A DNA stretch of 64,000 nucleotides, taken from contig NZ_FPEG01000002.1 of assembly GCF_900117395.1 (NCBI RefSeq), positions 124,001-188,000 of the forward strand. Reading direction: 5' to 3'. The translations under genes were made by a program, and so were the position numbers. The notes beneath the pieces are model-generated. The model did not search any database. It was not told the origin of the DNA and worked only from the letters and a program-made list of their open reading frames with translations. This document shows positions 25,835 to 33,870 of this stretch, one piece after another. Origin of the DNA: Agrococcus sp. Marseille-P2731 (GTDB lineage Bacteria > Actinomycetota > Actinomycetes > Actinomycetales > Microbacteriaceae). Every line of letters begins with the position of its first letter. Positions within the stretch are counted from its first letter, which is position 1.

Positions 25835-27138
25835 GCGAGCGCCTGCTGGTTGAGCGGCTTGCGCACGAGCACCGTGTAGGCGACCGCGGCGAGCGCCGCG
25901 ATGATGCCGCCGATGATGAACGACGGGGCGTAGGAGCCGGTCGCGTCGGCGATGATGCCGGTCAGCAGCGGCGCGAAGGCGCCGCCGAAGTAGCCGCCGA
26001 AGTTCTGGATGGCGCCGACCGAGGCGACCTGCTTGGTGTGCACGACGTCACCGGGCATGGCCCATGCCGCCGCCTGCATGGTGGCGACGAAGCCGAGCGC
26101 GACGGTCATGACGATCATCGCGAGCCACAGCTCTGCCACGAGCGGGATGAGGCAGATCAGCACGCCGGCGACGATGGCGGCGACCGACATCACGTGGCGC
26201 TTCGCGGTGAGCGCGTCGAGGCCGGAGCGCTTGGTGTACTTGGTCATCACCCAGCCGCCGGTGATGCCGAGGATCGCGGCGCCGAGGTAGGGGATGGCCG
26301 CGAGCCAGCCGGAGCCGGCGATCGATGCGCCGCGCTCCTCCTGCAGGTAGAGCGGCAGGAACACGATGAAGATGTTCCAGATCCAGATGACGCAGAAGAA
26401 GCCGGCCATCATGCCCCAGATCTGGCGGTGCTTGAAGAGCGAGAGCCACGAGACCTGCGCGGTGCCGGTGTCCTGCGCCTGCTCCTGCGACTTGATGAGG
26501 TCGAGCTCCTCCTGCGAGATCGAGGGGTGCAGCTCTGGCCGGCGGTAGAAGATGAAGAAGGCGACGGCGAGGACGAGGCCGAGCACGGCGAGGAAGACGA
26601 AGATCGCCTGCCAGCCGAAGGTGATCATGATGCCCGTGAGGATCGGGGGAGCGATCGCCGGGCCCCACTTCGAGCCGGAGTCCCAGATGGCTGTGGCCTG
26701 CCCGCGCTCGTGGCGCGGGAACCAGTCGGCGGTGAGGCGGGCGCTCGCGGGGCCGTTGGGCGCCTCGGTGACGCCGAGCAGGAACCGGAAGGTGATGAAG
26801 TGCCACAGCGTCGAGCCGATCGCCATGAGCCCGGTCGCGATGGACCAGCCGGCGATGGCGAGGAAGTACATGCGGCGCGCGCCGAGCTTGTCGACGAGCC
26901 AGCCTGCGGGCAGCTGCGCGAAGGCGTAGGTCCAGCTGAAGACGGTGCCGAGCAGACCGATGTCGGTGCGGGTGAGGCCGAGCTCGTCGATCAAGTAGGG
27001 CGCAGCCACCGAGATGGCGCTGCGGTCCATGTAGTTGACGATGCCCGCGATGAGGGCCCAGCCGAGGATCCACCACCTGAGGTTCTTGATGGTGCGCCGC
27101 GCTGCGCTCTCGCGCACGGGTGTCGTCTCAGTGCTCAC
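25831..27138 (-). CDS. MFS transporter, anion:cation symporter type (sugar-acid uptake likely)
   Basis: A 435-residue permease with twelve predicted helices. NYMDRSAISVAAPYL in helix 1, the loop WLVDKLGARRMYFLA and FRFLLGVTEAPNGPAS are typical of the ACS family that includes galactonate, glucarate and hexuronate transporters. The GTG start at 27138 has GAAGGAG about 6 nt upstream. A TAGGAT -10 box and an inverted repeat lie before it. It is cotranscribed with the 2-hydroxyacid dehydrogenase gene. The exact substrate is open; a carboxylate is likely from family membership. Confidence 0.85.
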   Translation of the reverse strand: MSTETTPVRESAARRTIKNLRWWILGWALIAGIVNYMDRSAISVAAPYLIDELGLTRTDIGLLGTVFSWTYAFAQLPAGWLVDKLGARRMYFLAIAGWSIATGLMAIGSTLWHFITFRFLLGVTEAPNGPASARLTADWFPRHERGQATAIWDSGSKWGPAIAPPILTGIMITFGWQAIFVFLAVLGLVLAVAFFIFYRRPELHPSISQEELDLIKSQEQAQDTGTAQVSWLSLFKHRQIWGMMAGFFCVIWIWNIFIVFLPLYLQEERGASIAGSGWLAAIPYLGAAILGITGGWVMTKYTKRSGLDALTAKRHVMSVAAIVAGVLICLIPLVAELWLAMIVMTVALGFVATMQAAAWAMPGDVVHTKQVASVGAIQNFGGYFGGAFAPLLTGIIADATGSYAPSFIIGGIIAALAAVAYTVLVRKPLNQQALA

Positions 27139-27182
27139 GTCTTCACTCCTTCGTGAAATTGCCCGGCTGCGATGCCGATGAG

Positions 27183-27209
27183 CAAGATCCTATAGGAAAC
27201 AGAATCTTG
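27183..27209 (-). promoter_or_regulatory. promoter with overlapping inverted-repeat operator for the transporter operon
   Basis: An AT-rich island in GC-rich surroundings carries arms CAAGAT and ATCTTG, extending to 7 of 8 matched pairs, around CTATAGG. On the minus strand TAGGAT forms the -10 box, with CTTGCC 17 bp upstream as a weak -35. A repressor bound here would block the promoter. Inverted repeats with a CTATAG centre are known for GntR/FCD-type regulators; no regulator gene lies beside it. Confidence 0.6.
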
Positions 27210-27227
27210 GGCAAGTCGTGCGCACAG

Positions 27228-27264
27228 CGAAGGGGCCGGCCTCATGATGAGACCGGCCCCTTCG
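27228..27264 (-). terminator. terminator after the fasciclin gene
   Basis: A 14-bp GC-rich stem, CGAAGGGGCCGG / CCGGCCCCTTCG plus inner pairs, with a short loop lies 20 nt past the stop of the fasciclin lipoprotein gene and before the transporter operon promoter. Confidence 0.8.
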
Positions 27265-27283
27265 GGAGTGGACAGAGGCTGGA

Positions 27284-27976
27284 TCAGCCCATCGACGGCG
27301 GCATCAGCACCGAGTCGATCAGGTAGACCGTGGCGTTGGCCGTCTGGACGCCGCCGCAGAGCACAGTGGCGTCGCCGACCATCAGCTCGTCGCCGGAGCC
27401 GGTGACCTCGACGTCCTCGCCCTGCACGGTGGTGTGCATGCCCTCGATCGCGTCAGGCGCGATCTGGCCGGGCACCACGTGGTAGGTCAGCACACTGCTG
27501 AGCGTCTCGGCGCCCTCAGGCGTGCCGAGCGTCTCGACGGTCTCGGCCGGCAGGGCCTCGAAGGCCTCGTCGACCGGTGCGAAGACGGTGAACTCGTCGC
27601 CGTTCAGGGTGTCGACCAGGTCGACATCCGGGTTCAGCTGGCCGGAGACGGCCGCGACGAGCTGCGTGAGCATCGGATTGTTGGAGGCCGCGACCGCGAC
27701 CGGGTCCTGCGACATGCCGACGATCGAGCCTGCGCCATCCGGCACCTGCTCGTCGTACATCGCGCACGCTGCGCCGACGAGGTTCGCGTAGGCCGGGTCC
27801 ATCTCGGCCGACTCGGTCTCCATGGGCTCCTCGGTCATCGGCGCCTCTGCCGACGGAGCGGTCGTGCCCTCGGTCTCGGCGTCGGTGGTGCCGCCCATGG
27901 AGCAGCCGGCGAGCACGAGCGTGGCGGCGCCGACGAGCACGAGGCCAGCCATCTTGGGGTTCTTCTTGGTGAGCAT
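27284..27976 (-). CDS. MPT70/MPT83-like fasciclin-domain lipoprotein
   Basis: A 230-residue surface lipoprotein. The signal ends in LAGC with C25 as the lipid-modified residue. An acidic Thr/Glu/Met-rich linker (26-60) and one FAS1 domain follow. It is unusually close to mycobacterial MPT70/MPT83: [28 protein letters not shown]-type, TVFAP, TYHVV and [14 protein letters not shown] all match from memory. The disulfide pair of MPT70 is kept (C71 and C207). A GGAAGGAG site precedes ATG 27976, and a SigK-type promoter lies about 65 nt upstream. It is divergent from dipZ, as expected for the mpt83-dipZ-mpt70 cluster. Confidence 0.93.
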   Translation of the reverse strand: MLTKKNPKMAGLVLVGAATLVLAGCSMGGTTDAETEGTTAPSAEAPMTEEPMETESAEMDPAYANLVGAACAMYDEQVPDGAGSIVGMSQDPVAVAASNNPMLTQLVAAVSGQLNPDVDLVDTLNGDEFTVFAPVDEAFEALPAETVETLGTPEGAETLSSVLTYHVVPGQIAPDAIEGMHTTVQGEDVEVTGSGDELMVGDATVLCGGVQTANATVYLIDSVLMPPSMG

Positions 27977-28042
27977 CGCTGCTCTCCTTCCGGTCGTCTT
28001 CCTCGGTGGTGTCCCGACCCGTGCGAGTCGGTGATGCAGGGG

Positions 28043-28069
28043 CTTCGGAGCCCCGACACCGGCGGATTG
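28043..28069 (-). promoter_or_regulatory. SigK-type promoter for the fasciclin gene
   Basis: On the minus strand CAATCC (28069-28064) is followed after exactly 15 bp by CCGAAG (28048-28043). It resembles the CCATCC...CCGAAT promoter described for mycobacterial SigK. The same layout and spacing occur upstream of dipZ and sigK in this window. Confidence 0.7.
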
Positions 28070-28094
28070 GAACCGGATCTCGGACGGCTCCGAC

Positions 28095-28121
28095 CCATCC
28101 GCATCGCCCTTCGTGCCGAAC
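28095..28121 (+). promoter_or_regulatory. SigK-type promoter for dipZ
   Basis: CCATCC (28095-28100), a 15-bp spacer and CCGAAC (28116-28121) lie about 55 nt before the dipZ ATG. The -35 hexamer is identical to the mycobacterial SigK consensus as I recall it. Confidence 0.72.
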
Positions 28122-28176
28122 CCAGAGCACGTCGAGGCCACGATCGCGGGCACGGCGCTGCTGCCAAGGAGGCACC

Positions 28177-29982
28177 ATGCTCGCCCTCATCGGATTGCTC
28201 GGTGGATTCATCACCGGCATCTCGCCATGCATCATCCCCGTGCTGCCCGTCATCCTCTTCTCCGGCGGCATGCAGTCGGCGCGCGACGAGCGCAGCACGC
28301 CCGAGGGCGGGGATGCTGCTGCCGACGCGGGCGGATCGGGCGGCGGGCAGGGCGCGGTCGCCACTGCCGTGAAGCCGAAGCCCGTGCGCACCATCTCGCG
28401 CTGGCGTCCCTACCTCGTCATCTCCGGCATCGTCGTGAGCTTCACGCTCATGACCCTCGCGGGCAGCCTCGTGCTGAGCCTGCTCGGCCTGCCGCAGGAC
28501 GTGCTGCGCTGGGCGGGCATCATCGTGCTGAGCCTCATCGGCATCGGCCTCATCGTGCCGGCCTTCCAGCACCTGCTCGAGAAGCCGTTCGAGCGGCTGC
28601 CGTTCCTGCAGCGCGCGGGCGAGAGGTCGAGCAAGCTGCAGGGCTTCCCGCTCGGCCTCGCGCTCGGCGCCGTGTACGTGCCCTGCGCCGGTCCCGTGCT
28701 CGCGGCCATCACCGTCGCCGGCTCGACCGGCCAGATCGGCGCCGACACCATCGTGCTGACCGTGTCGTTCGCGATCGGCGCCGCGCTGCCGCTGCTGTTC
28801 TTCGCGCTCGCGGGCCGCCGGCTCGCCGAGCGCATCGCCGCCTTCCGCAAGCGACAGGGCGTGATCCGCATGGTGTCCGGCGCGCTCATGATCCTGCTCG
28901 CGCTCGGCCTCGTGTTCGACCTGCCCGCCCGCCTGCAGCGCCTCGTGCCCGACTACACCTCCGCCATCCAGGGCGCCATCGCCGACAACGACGAGGTGCA
29001 GGAGGCGATCTCGATCGGTGGCCTCGAGAACGACGAGAACGCCGACCTCGACCTGTGCGACCCGGGCGCGACCGAGCTGCAGGAGTGCGGCACGGCGCCG
29101 AGCATCCGCGGCATCGACTCGTGGTTCAACACGCCTGGCGACGCGCCGATCGACCTCGCGTCGCTCCGCGGCGAGGTCGTGCTCGTCGACTTCTGGGCCT
29201 ACTCCTGCATCAACTGCCAGCGCTCGACCCCGCACATGAACGCCTGGTACGACACCTATGCGGACGCGGGCCTGAACGTCATCGGCGTGCACAGCCCGGA
29301 GTACGCGTTCGAGAAGGAGGTCCAGAACGTCGTCGACGGCGCCGAGGCGCTCGGCATCGAGTACCCGGTGGCGATCGACAACCAGCTCTCGACCTGGACG
29401 AACTACCGCAACGCCTACTGGCCCGCGCGCTACCTGATCGACGCGGAGGGCACCGTGCGCAACGTGCACTTCGGTGAGGGCCAGTACGCCGAGGGCGAGC
29501 AGATGCTGCGCGAGCTGCTCGAGCAGGCGAACCCCGGCGTCGAGCTGCCGCCGGCCACGGAGACGGGCGACGAGACCCCCGACAACGCCGACATCACGCC
29601 CGAGTCCTACCTCGGCACCACGAAGGTGCAGAACTTCGGCGGCGACGAGCGCTACTCGACGCAGACCGAGTCGTTCGCCTTCCCGGCCGAGCAGCCGCAG
29701 GACACCTTCGCGCTCGACGGCGACTGGCAGCTCGAGACGCAGTTCGCGACGCCGCGCGGCGACTCCGCGCGCATCCGCCTCGACTACCGGGGGCAAGAGG
29801 TGCGGATGGTGCTGGCCGGCTCCGGCACCGTGGTCGCGGACGTCGACGGCGAGCGCGTCGAGCTCGACGTCTCTGGCACGCCGCGGTCGTACCGCCTGCT
29901 GCTGGCCGACGGCCTGCAGGCCGGGACCATCGAGGTCACCGTGCCCGCCGGCGTCGAGGCCTACTCGTTCACCTTCGGGTGA
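28177..29982 (+). CDS. dipZ: DipZ-type protein: CcdA membrane domain, thioredoxin-like domain and C-terminal beta domain
   Basis: A 601-residue three-part thiol-redox protein. Residues 1-260 are a CcdA/DsbD-like membrane domain with cysteines C18 (SPCIIP) and C170 (VPCAGP). Residues about 315-445 are an extracytoplasmic TlpA/thioredoxin-like domain with CINC at 344-347. The C-terminus (about 480-601) is a beta-rich carbohydrate-binding-like domain. It carries electrons across the membrane to reduce exported proteins. An extra pair, C294 and C304, lies in the linker, and a Gly/Ala-rich cytoplasmic loop is inserted near 40-65. GGAGG precedes ATG 28177. The partner substrate may be the neighbouring fasciclin lipoprotein. 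Confidence 0.93.
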   Translation: MLALIGLLGGFITGISPCIIPVLPVILFSGGMQSARDERSTPEGGDAAADAGGSGGGQGAVATAVKPKPVRTISRWRPYLVISGIVVSFTLMTLAGSLVLSLLGLPQDVLRWAGIIVLSLIGIGLIVPAFQHLLEKPFERLPFLQRAGERSSKLQGFPLGLALGAVYVPCAGPVLAAITVAGSTGQIGADTIVLTVSFAIGAALPLLFFALAGRRLAERIAAFRKRQGVIRMVSGALMILLALGLVFDLPARLQRLVPDYTSAIQGAIADNDEVQEAISIGGLENDENADLDLCDPGATELQECGTAPSIRGIDSWFNTPGDAPIDLASLRGEVVLVDFWAYSCINCQRSTPHMNAWYDTYADAGLNVIGVHSPEYAFEKEVQNVVDGAEALGIEYPVAIDNQLSTWTNYRNAYWPARYLIDAEGTVRNVHFGEGQYAEGEQMLRELLEQANPGVELPPATETGDETPDNADITPESYLGTTKVQNFGGDERYSTQTESFAFPAEQPQDTFALDGDWQLETQFATPRGDSARIRLDYRGQEVRMVLAGSGTVVADVDGERVELDVSGTPRSYRLLLADGLQAGTIEVTVPAGVEAYSFTFG

Positions 29983-30014
29983 TCGGCGGGCGCCGTGGCA
30001 GTTGCGACCCCATG

Positions 30015-30076
30015 CCCGACCCCTTCTGCCAAGCTCGACCCGGTGCACCGGGTCGCCCTTGGCGGAGGGGGTCGGG
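30015..30076. repeat. 62-bp near-perfect palindrome (hairpin) between dipZ and tRNA-Pro
   Basis: Two 30-nt arms (30015-30044 and 30047-30076) pair at 26 positions, plus two possible G-U pairs, around a 2-nt centre. It lies 32 nt after the dipZ stop, so it could end dipZ transcription, though no T-run follows. It may also be a palindromic dispersed element. Confidence 0.75.
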
Positions 30077-30119
30077 CTCTCGCGCTGGCGGCTCGTAAGA
30101 GCAGGGCCCCTGGCGCCGG

Positions 30120-30125
30120 TAGACT
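30120..30125 (+). promoter_or_regulatory. -10 box (TAGACT) for tRNA-Pro
   Basis: TAGACT lies 26 nt before the mature tRNA 5' end. No good -35 hexamer is visible. Confidence 0.4.
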
Positions 30126-30151
30126 CGCAGGTCGTACGGGAGCGATCCCTA

Positions 30152-30229
30152 CGGGGCGTAGCTCAGCTTGGCTAGAGCGCCCGCTTTGGGGGCGGGAGGT
30201 CGCAGGTTCGAATCCTGTCGCCCCGACCA
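30152..30229 (+). tRNA. tRNA-Pro (anticodon TGG)
   Basis: A complete cloverleaf has acceptor stem CGGGGCG/CGCCCCG, a D arm with AGCTCAGCTTGGCTAGAGC, an anticodon stem CCCGC/GCGGG around TTTGGGG with anticodon TGG, a T arm with GGTTCGAATCC, and an encoded CCA at 30227-30229. Confidence 0.97.
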
Positions 30230-30273
30230 CGGATGGCGCTGTGTTGCCGGCGCCGTGCAGTCCGGTGTCGTGC

Positions 30274-31128
30274 TCAGGCCGGTTGCGGCTCCTGATGCCG
30301 CACCCGCAGCGTCAGGTAGAGCCGGTGCGCGGTGATGATGAGCGCCACCCAGGCCGCACCGAGCAGCCAGCCTGCCACCACATCCGTCACCCAGTGGTGA
30401 CCGAGGTAGACGCGGCTCGCGGCGACGAGCAGCGTGAAGGCGACCGTCGTCGCGATGATCACGACCCGCGCCCCGATCGTGCGGCGGCGCAGCACCAGCA
30501 GGTAGGCGACGATGCCGAGGATGGCGACCGCGTTCAGCGTGTGGCCGCTCGGGAACGACGCCGAGACCTCGAACGGCGGCACCGCGTCGGCCACCGGCGG
30601 CCGGTCGCGCCCCACGACGACCTTGCCCGCGATCGTCATCAGCAGCGAGCCCGCGCCCGCGGCGACGATGAGCACGAGCGGCGTCCACGAGCGACGGCGG
30701 ATGCTGAGGATCAGGAGCGCGGAGATGGCGATGAGCGGCATGCCGACCGTGCCGGCCAGATCGGTGAACCCCGTGATCAGCGCCGCAGCCTGCGGATCGC
30801 GGATGGTCAGGATCGCATCGAGCACCGGGCGGTCGATGCCGGCGACGCCATCCTCATCGGTGACCGCGTCGTAGACCTCTGCGGCGAGGATCGCGAGCCC
30901 GGCGGTGATGGCGAGCCCGATCGCGAGGATGATGAGCAGCGCCGCGTGCGGACCGAGCGCCGCACCGATCCGCTCTGCGATCGAGGCCAGCGCTCGCCCG
31001 GGCGGCGTGCGCCAGCGCGTCAGCTCGACGCCGCCGACCGTCGTGTCCTCGCGGCGCTCGCCGGACGCGCCGTGCTCGGGCCTCGACGCGGCGGCCGCGG
31101 CTCGCAGTCGGTCGCTGATGGGCTCCAT
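30274..31128 (-). CDS. PAP2-family membrane phosphatase
   Basis: A 284-residue membrane protein with about six helices. The three PAP2 signature parts are present: KVVVGRDRP, FPSGH and SRVYLGHHWVTDV, with the catalytic histidines. Such enzymes remove phosphate from lipid phosphates such as phosphatidic acid or undecaprenyl pyrophosphate. The N-terminal 45 residues are polar and unstructured. I start at ATG 31128, 8 nt after a minus-strand TAGCGT box; the longer frame runs inside the upstream EamA gene. Confidence 0.9.
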   Translation of the reverse strand: MEPISDRLRAAAAASRPEHGASGERREDTTVGGVELTRWRTPPGRALASIAERIGAALGPHAALLIILAIGLAITAGLAILAAEVYDAVTDEDGVAGIDRPVLDAILTIRDPQAAALITGFTDLAGTVGMPLIAISALLILSIRRRSWTPLVLIVAAGAGSLLMTIAGKVVVGRDRPPVADAVPPFEVSASFPSGHTLNAVAILGIVAYLLVLRRRTIGARVVIIATTVAFTLLVAASRVYLGHHWVTDVVAGWLLGAAWVALIITAHRLYLTLRVRHQEPQPA

Positions 31129-31139
31129 GGCGAGCGACG

Positions 31140-32081
31140 CTATCGCGGTGGGCTCGACCGCCGCTGAGCGACCAGCACGATCGCGACGCCGACCGCGGCC
31201 ACCGCCATGCCGGCGATGCCGAGCACCGAGACCGGCACCCCGAACACGAGCCACACCCACAGCATCGTCGTCGGCGGCGTCAGGTAGAGCAGCGTCGACA
31301 CGAAGGTCGCGCCGTGCGAGCGCGTCACCGTCACGTAGAGCAGGTAGCCGCCCAGGCTCGCGAACGCCACGAGCCACAGGATCGCGCCCCACACCTCCAG
31401 CGTGGCAGGGGGAGCGGCGTGCCCGCGCACGAGCGCCACGAGCATGAAGGCCGCCGCCGCGACCACCGCCTGCATCAGCAGCGTCTGCAGCAGGTCGTCG
31501 TGCATGTGCCAGCGCCGCTGCAGCACCGTGCCGCTGCCGAGGCAGACGACGCCGATGAGCGGCAGCAGGTGCGCCCACGGTGGCGCGCCGGTCGCGCCGA
31601 TCTGCCCCGAGACGACGAGCGCCACGCCCCCGAGCCCCACGAGCATGCCCAGCCACATCCACCGGTTCGCGCGCTCGCCGAGGAAGCGCCCGGCGAGGGT
31701 CGCGACCAGCATCGGCTGCAGGGCCGCGATCAGCGAGACGGTGCCGCCGTCGACGCCGAAGCGGACGCCCTCGAACACCATCAGCAGGTAGCCGAACTGG
31801 CTCAGCAGCGCGATCGCGCCCTGCCGCAGCCAGCTGCGCCATCGCGGCCAGCGACGCCGCACGACGAGCATCGCCAGCGCCAGGATGCCTGCGAGCACCG
31901 CGAAGCGCCACGCGAGCACGGTGACGGGCTCGCCGCCGGCGCGGTCGGCGAGCTCGGCGCCGACGAAGCCGGAGCTCCAGGTGATGACGAGCGCGACCGA
32001 TGCCACGACGATCGCGGTCGTCCCGAGCCGCGTCGAGCGGCGGCCACCGCCGGCAGGCTCCGGACGCGAGGGATCTGACAC
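31140..32081 (-). CDS. EamA-type DMT superfamily permease
   Basis: A 313-residue membrane protein with ten predicted helices in two EamA repeats. The first repeat begins VALVITWSSGFVGAELA, typical of this family, and the second around LLPLIGVVCLGSG. It is probably a metabolite exporter; the substrate cannot be inferred. The GTG start at 32081 lies 6 nt after a CAGGAT box, a weak -10, suggesting a leaderless mRNA. It is 11 nt upstream of the PAP2 gene. Confidence 0.88.
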   Translation of the reverse strand: MSDPSRPEPAGGGRRSTRLGTTAIVVASVALVITWSSGFVGAELADRAGGEPVTVLAWRFAVLAGILALAMLVVRRRWPRWRSWLRQGAIALLSQFGYLLMVFEGVRFGVDGGTVSLIAALQPMLVATLAGRFLGERANRWMWLGMLVGLGGVALVVSGQIGATGAPPWAHLLPLIGVVCLGSGTVLQRRWHMHDDLLQTLLMQAVVAAAAFMLVALVRGHAAPPATLEVWGAILWLVAFASLGGYLLYVTVTRSHGATFVSTLLYLTPPTTMLWVWLVFGVPVSVLGIAGMAVAAVGVAIVLVAQRRSSPPR

Positions 32082-32134
32082 CGCTCGATCCTGTCAGGTC
32101 GAAGCCCCGCGCGCGCGACGACGGGGCGGATGCG

Positions 32135-33067
32135 TCAGGTCTGGACGACGAGGAAGGGCTCGGTGGTCGGTGCCTCGGAACCGCCCTCGGGCTCGACCGT
32201 CACACCCACGGCCATCCCCGCATCCATCTCGCCCTCGAGCAGCACCGCGGTGCTGGCGCCCTCGGCGTCGAAGACGCCGGCGCTGTGCGGGCCGGCCTCG
32301 TCGATGTACCAGGCCTGGTAGGCGTGCCCGTGAGGCGCGGCATCGAGGTCGTCGAAGAGCAGGACGGACTGCCCGAGCTCCGCCGACCAGATGGCGGTCG
32401 CGCTCGCGCCGCCGTCGAGCTCGACCTCGGCGCGCTGCGCATCTGCGGCCGCGACGACAGCGCCGAGCGCCTGCTGCTGCGGGTCACCGGTCAGCTGCGA
32501 TCCGATCGCGACGCCGCCGGCGAGCAGCGCTGCGCCGGCCGCCACGCCCGCGAGCATCCGCAGGGGGCGCCAGCGCGCCTGAGCGCGACGCTCGGCCGGC
32601 CCCGGCTGTCGGGTGACGGGTGCTGATGCGTCCACCGGGCTCGCATCCGTCGCCGCCGGCTCCTGGCGGGGCACCGCTCGGAGCGCGGGCGCCGCAGGCG
32701 CTGCGGACTCGCCGCGGTCGACGGTCTCGGCGTGGCGGGGCGCGCGGTCCTGCGGCTCGGCGCGGATCGCGTCGAGGATGCTCGCGCGCAGGCTCGGTGG
32801 GGGAGCGATCTCGTCGGCGGCGAGCAGCGCAGCGGTGTCCGCGAGCTCCGCGGCCTCGCGGCGCGCGGCGGGGGAGGCCTGCGCCTCGAAGCGCACGCGA
32901 TCCTCTGGCGAGAGCGCGTCGAGCGCGTACGCGGCGGCGAGGTCGTCGATGGCCTGCTGATCGTCCTGCATCTCGTCACCCCCGTTCGTCTCGAAGTCGT
33001 TGTCGCTCGCGCCTCGCTCACCCGAGCCGGCGCCGTGCCCGCCTGGGCGCGTGTCGTCGCCGCTCAT
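32135..33067 (-). CDS. rskA: anti-sigma-K factor RskA
   Basis: A 310-residue membrane-bound anti-sigma factor. An acidic Gly/Asp-rich N-terminus precedes the cytoplasmic anti-sigma domain (about 38-90, DLAAAYALDALSPEDRVRFE). A long Ala/Pro linker leads to one membrane helix (about 169-192), and the extracytoplasmic RskA domain follows (WYIDEAGPHSAGVFDAEG). It binds and silences SigK until proteolysis releases it. Its ATG overlaps the sigK stop (ATGA). The N-terminal extension before MQDDQQ could be an alternative start region; MQDDQQ itself has an in-frame ATG. Confidence 0.92.
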   Translation of the reverse strand: MSGDDTRPGGHGAGSGERGASDNDFETNGGDEMQDDQQAIDDLAAAYALDALSPEDRVRFEAQASPAARREAAELADTAALLAADEIAPPPSLRASILDAIRAEPQDRAPRHAETVDRGESAAPAAPALRAVPRQEPAATDASPVDASAPVTRQPGPAERRAQARWRPLRMLAGVAAGAALLAGGVAIGSQLTGDPQQQALGAVVAAADAQRAEVELDGGASATAIWSAELGQSVLLFDDLDAAPHGHAYQAWYIDEAGPHSAGVFDAEGASTAVLLEGEMDAGMAVGVTVEPEGGSEAPTTEPFLVVQT

Positions 33068-33612
33068 GCCGTCACCCCCAGCAGCTCTCGCAATCGCCGC
33101 ATGCCGTCGCGCATCCTCGTCTTGACCGTGCCGAGCGGCGCGCCGATCCGCTCTGCGATCTCTGTCTGGGTGAGACCGCCGAAGTAGGCGAGCTCGATCG
33201 CCTCGCGCTGCGCGGCGCTCAGCTCGCTGAGGGCGCGCCTGGCTCGCGCCGACTCGAGGGAGGTCTCGACGCGCTCCGCGACGTCATCGATCGGCACCGC
33301 GGTGTCGCGGAGGCCGATGCGGGCGTCGCGATCCCGCTGCGCCTGCGAGGAGCGGACGCGGTCGACAGCCCGGGCGTGCGCGATCTGCAGCAGCCAGCTG
33401 ATGGCGGCGCCGCGCGCAGGATCGAAGCGCTCCGCACGTCGCCACGCCTCGAGGTAGACCTCCTGCGCGACCTCCTCGGCCTGGGCTCGGTCGACGAGGA
33501 TCCGCAGCACGAGGCCGAACACGCGCGGCGCTGATGCATCGTAGAGCTCTGCGAACGCCCGCTGGTCACCGCCCGCGGCGCGGACGAGGCACTGCTCGAG
33601 GTCGGGTGACAC
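33064..33612 (-). CDS. sigK: RNA polymerase sigma factor SigK (ECF type)
   Basis: An ECF sigma factor of 182 residues from GTG 33612. Region 2 is AFAELYDASAPRVFGL...AQEVYLEAWR and region 4 is LSAAQREAIELAYFGGLTQ...GTVKTRMRDGMRRLR. It matches mycobacterial SigK closely, including SWLLQIAHARAVDRVR. Only one cysteine (C8) is present, so the disulfide redox switch reported for M. tuberculosis SigK is not conserved. GTG 33612 follows a GATACT box by 7 nt. ATG 33696 is an in-frame alternative that coincides with the start point predicted for the SigK-type promoter. Confidence 0.92.
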   Translation of the reverse strand: MSPDLEQCLVRAAGGDQRAFAELYDASAPRVFGLVLRILVDRAQAEEVAQEVYLEAWRRAERFDPARGAAISWLLQIAHARAVDRVRSSQAQRDRDARIGLRDTAVPIDDVAERVETSLESARARRALSELSAAQREAIELAYFGGLTQTEIAERIGAPLGTVKTRMRDGMRRLRELLGVTA

Positions 33613-33703
33613 GATCCCGAGTATCGCAGGCCAACGCGGCACGGCGCGCAGGATGCGCGGATGCGGCGTCGGCGTGGCGAGCAGGAGGGCGGTCATGCCG
33701 GTG

Positions 33704-33730
33704 GTTCGGCGCCGAGCCGCGGTCGGATTG
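33704..33730 (-). promoter_or_regulatory. SigK-type promoter for sigK-rskA (autoregulation)
   Basis: On the minus strand CAATCC (33730-33725), 15 bp and CCGAAC (33709-33704) give the same motif and spacing as the fasciclin and dipZ promoters. The predicted transcript start is within a few bases of ATG 33696. Confidence 0.7.
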
Positions 33731-33766
33731 CCGACGGGAGATTGCGACGCGCAGGCGCGCGGCCGG

Positions 33767-33772
33767 TAGACT
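33767..33772 (+). promoter_or_regulatory. -10 box (TAGACT) for tig
   Basis: TAGACT lies about 100 nt before the tig start, with a possible TTGCGA -35 at 33742-33747 (19-bp spacing). It faces the sigK promoter region on the other strand. Confidence 0.45.
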
Positions 33773-33870
33773 CGGGCGGTGGTCCGCCCTCTCGCGGCGG
33801 ATCTGGCGCGCCACAGCGTCGCAGGCCGGCATTGCCGGCACATCCCACGAACCCCTCAGGAGACCACCTC

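Noticed and set aside
31128-31911. N-terminal extension of the PAP2 gene across the EamA gene
   Set aside because: The extension has shadow composition and lies in another frame of a well-defined permease gene.
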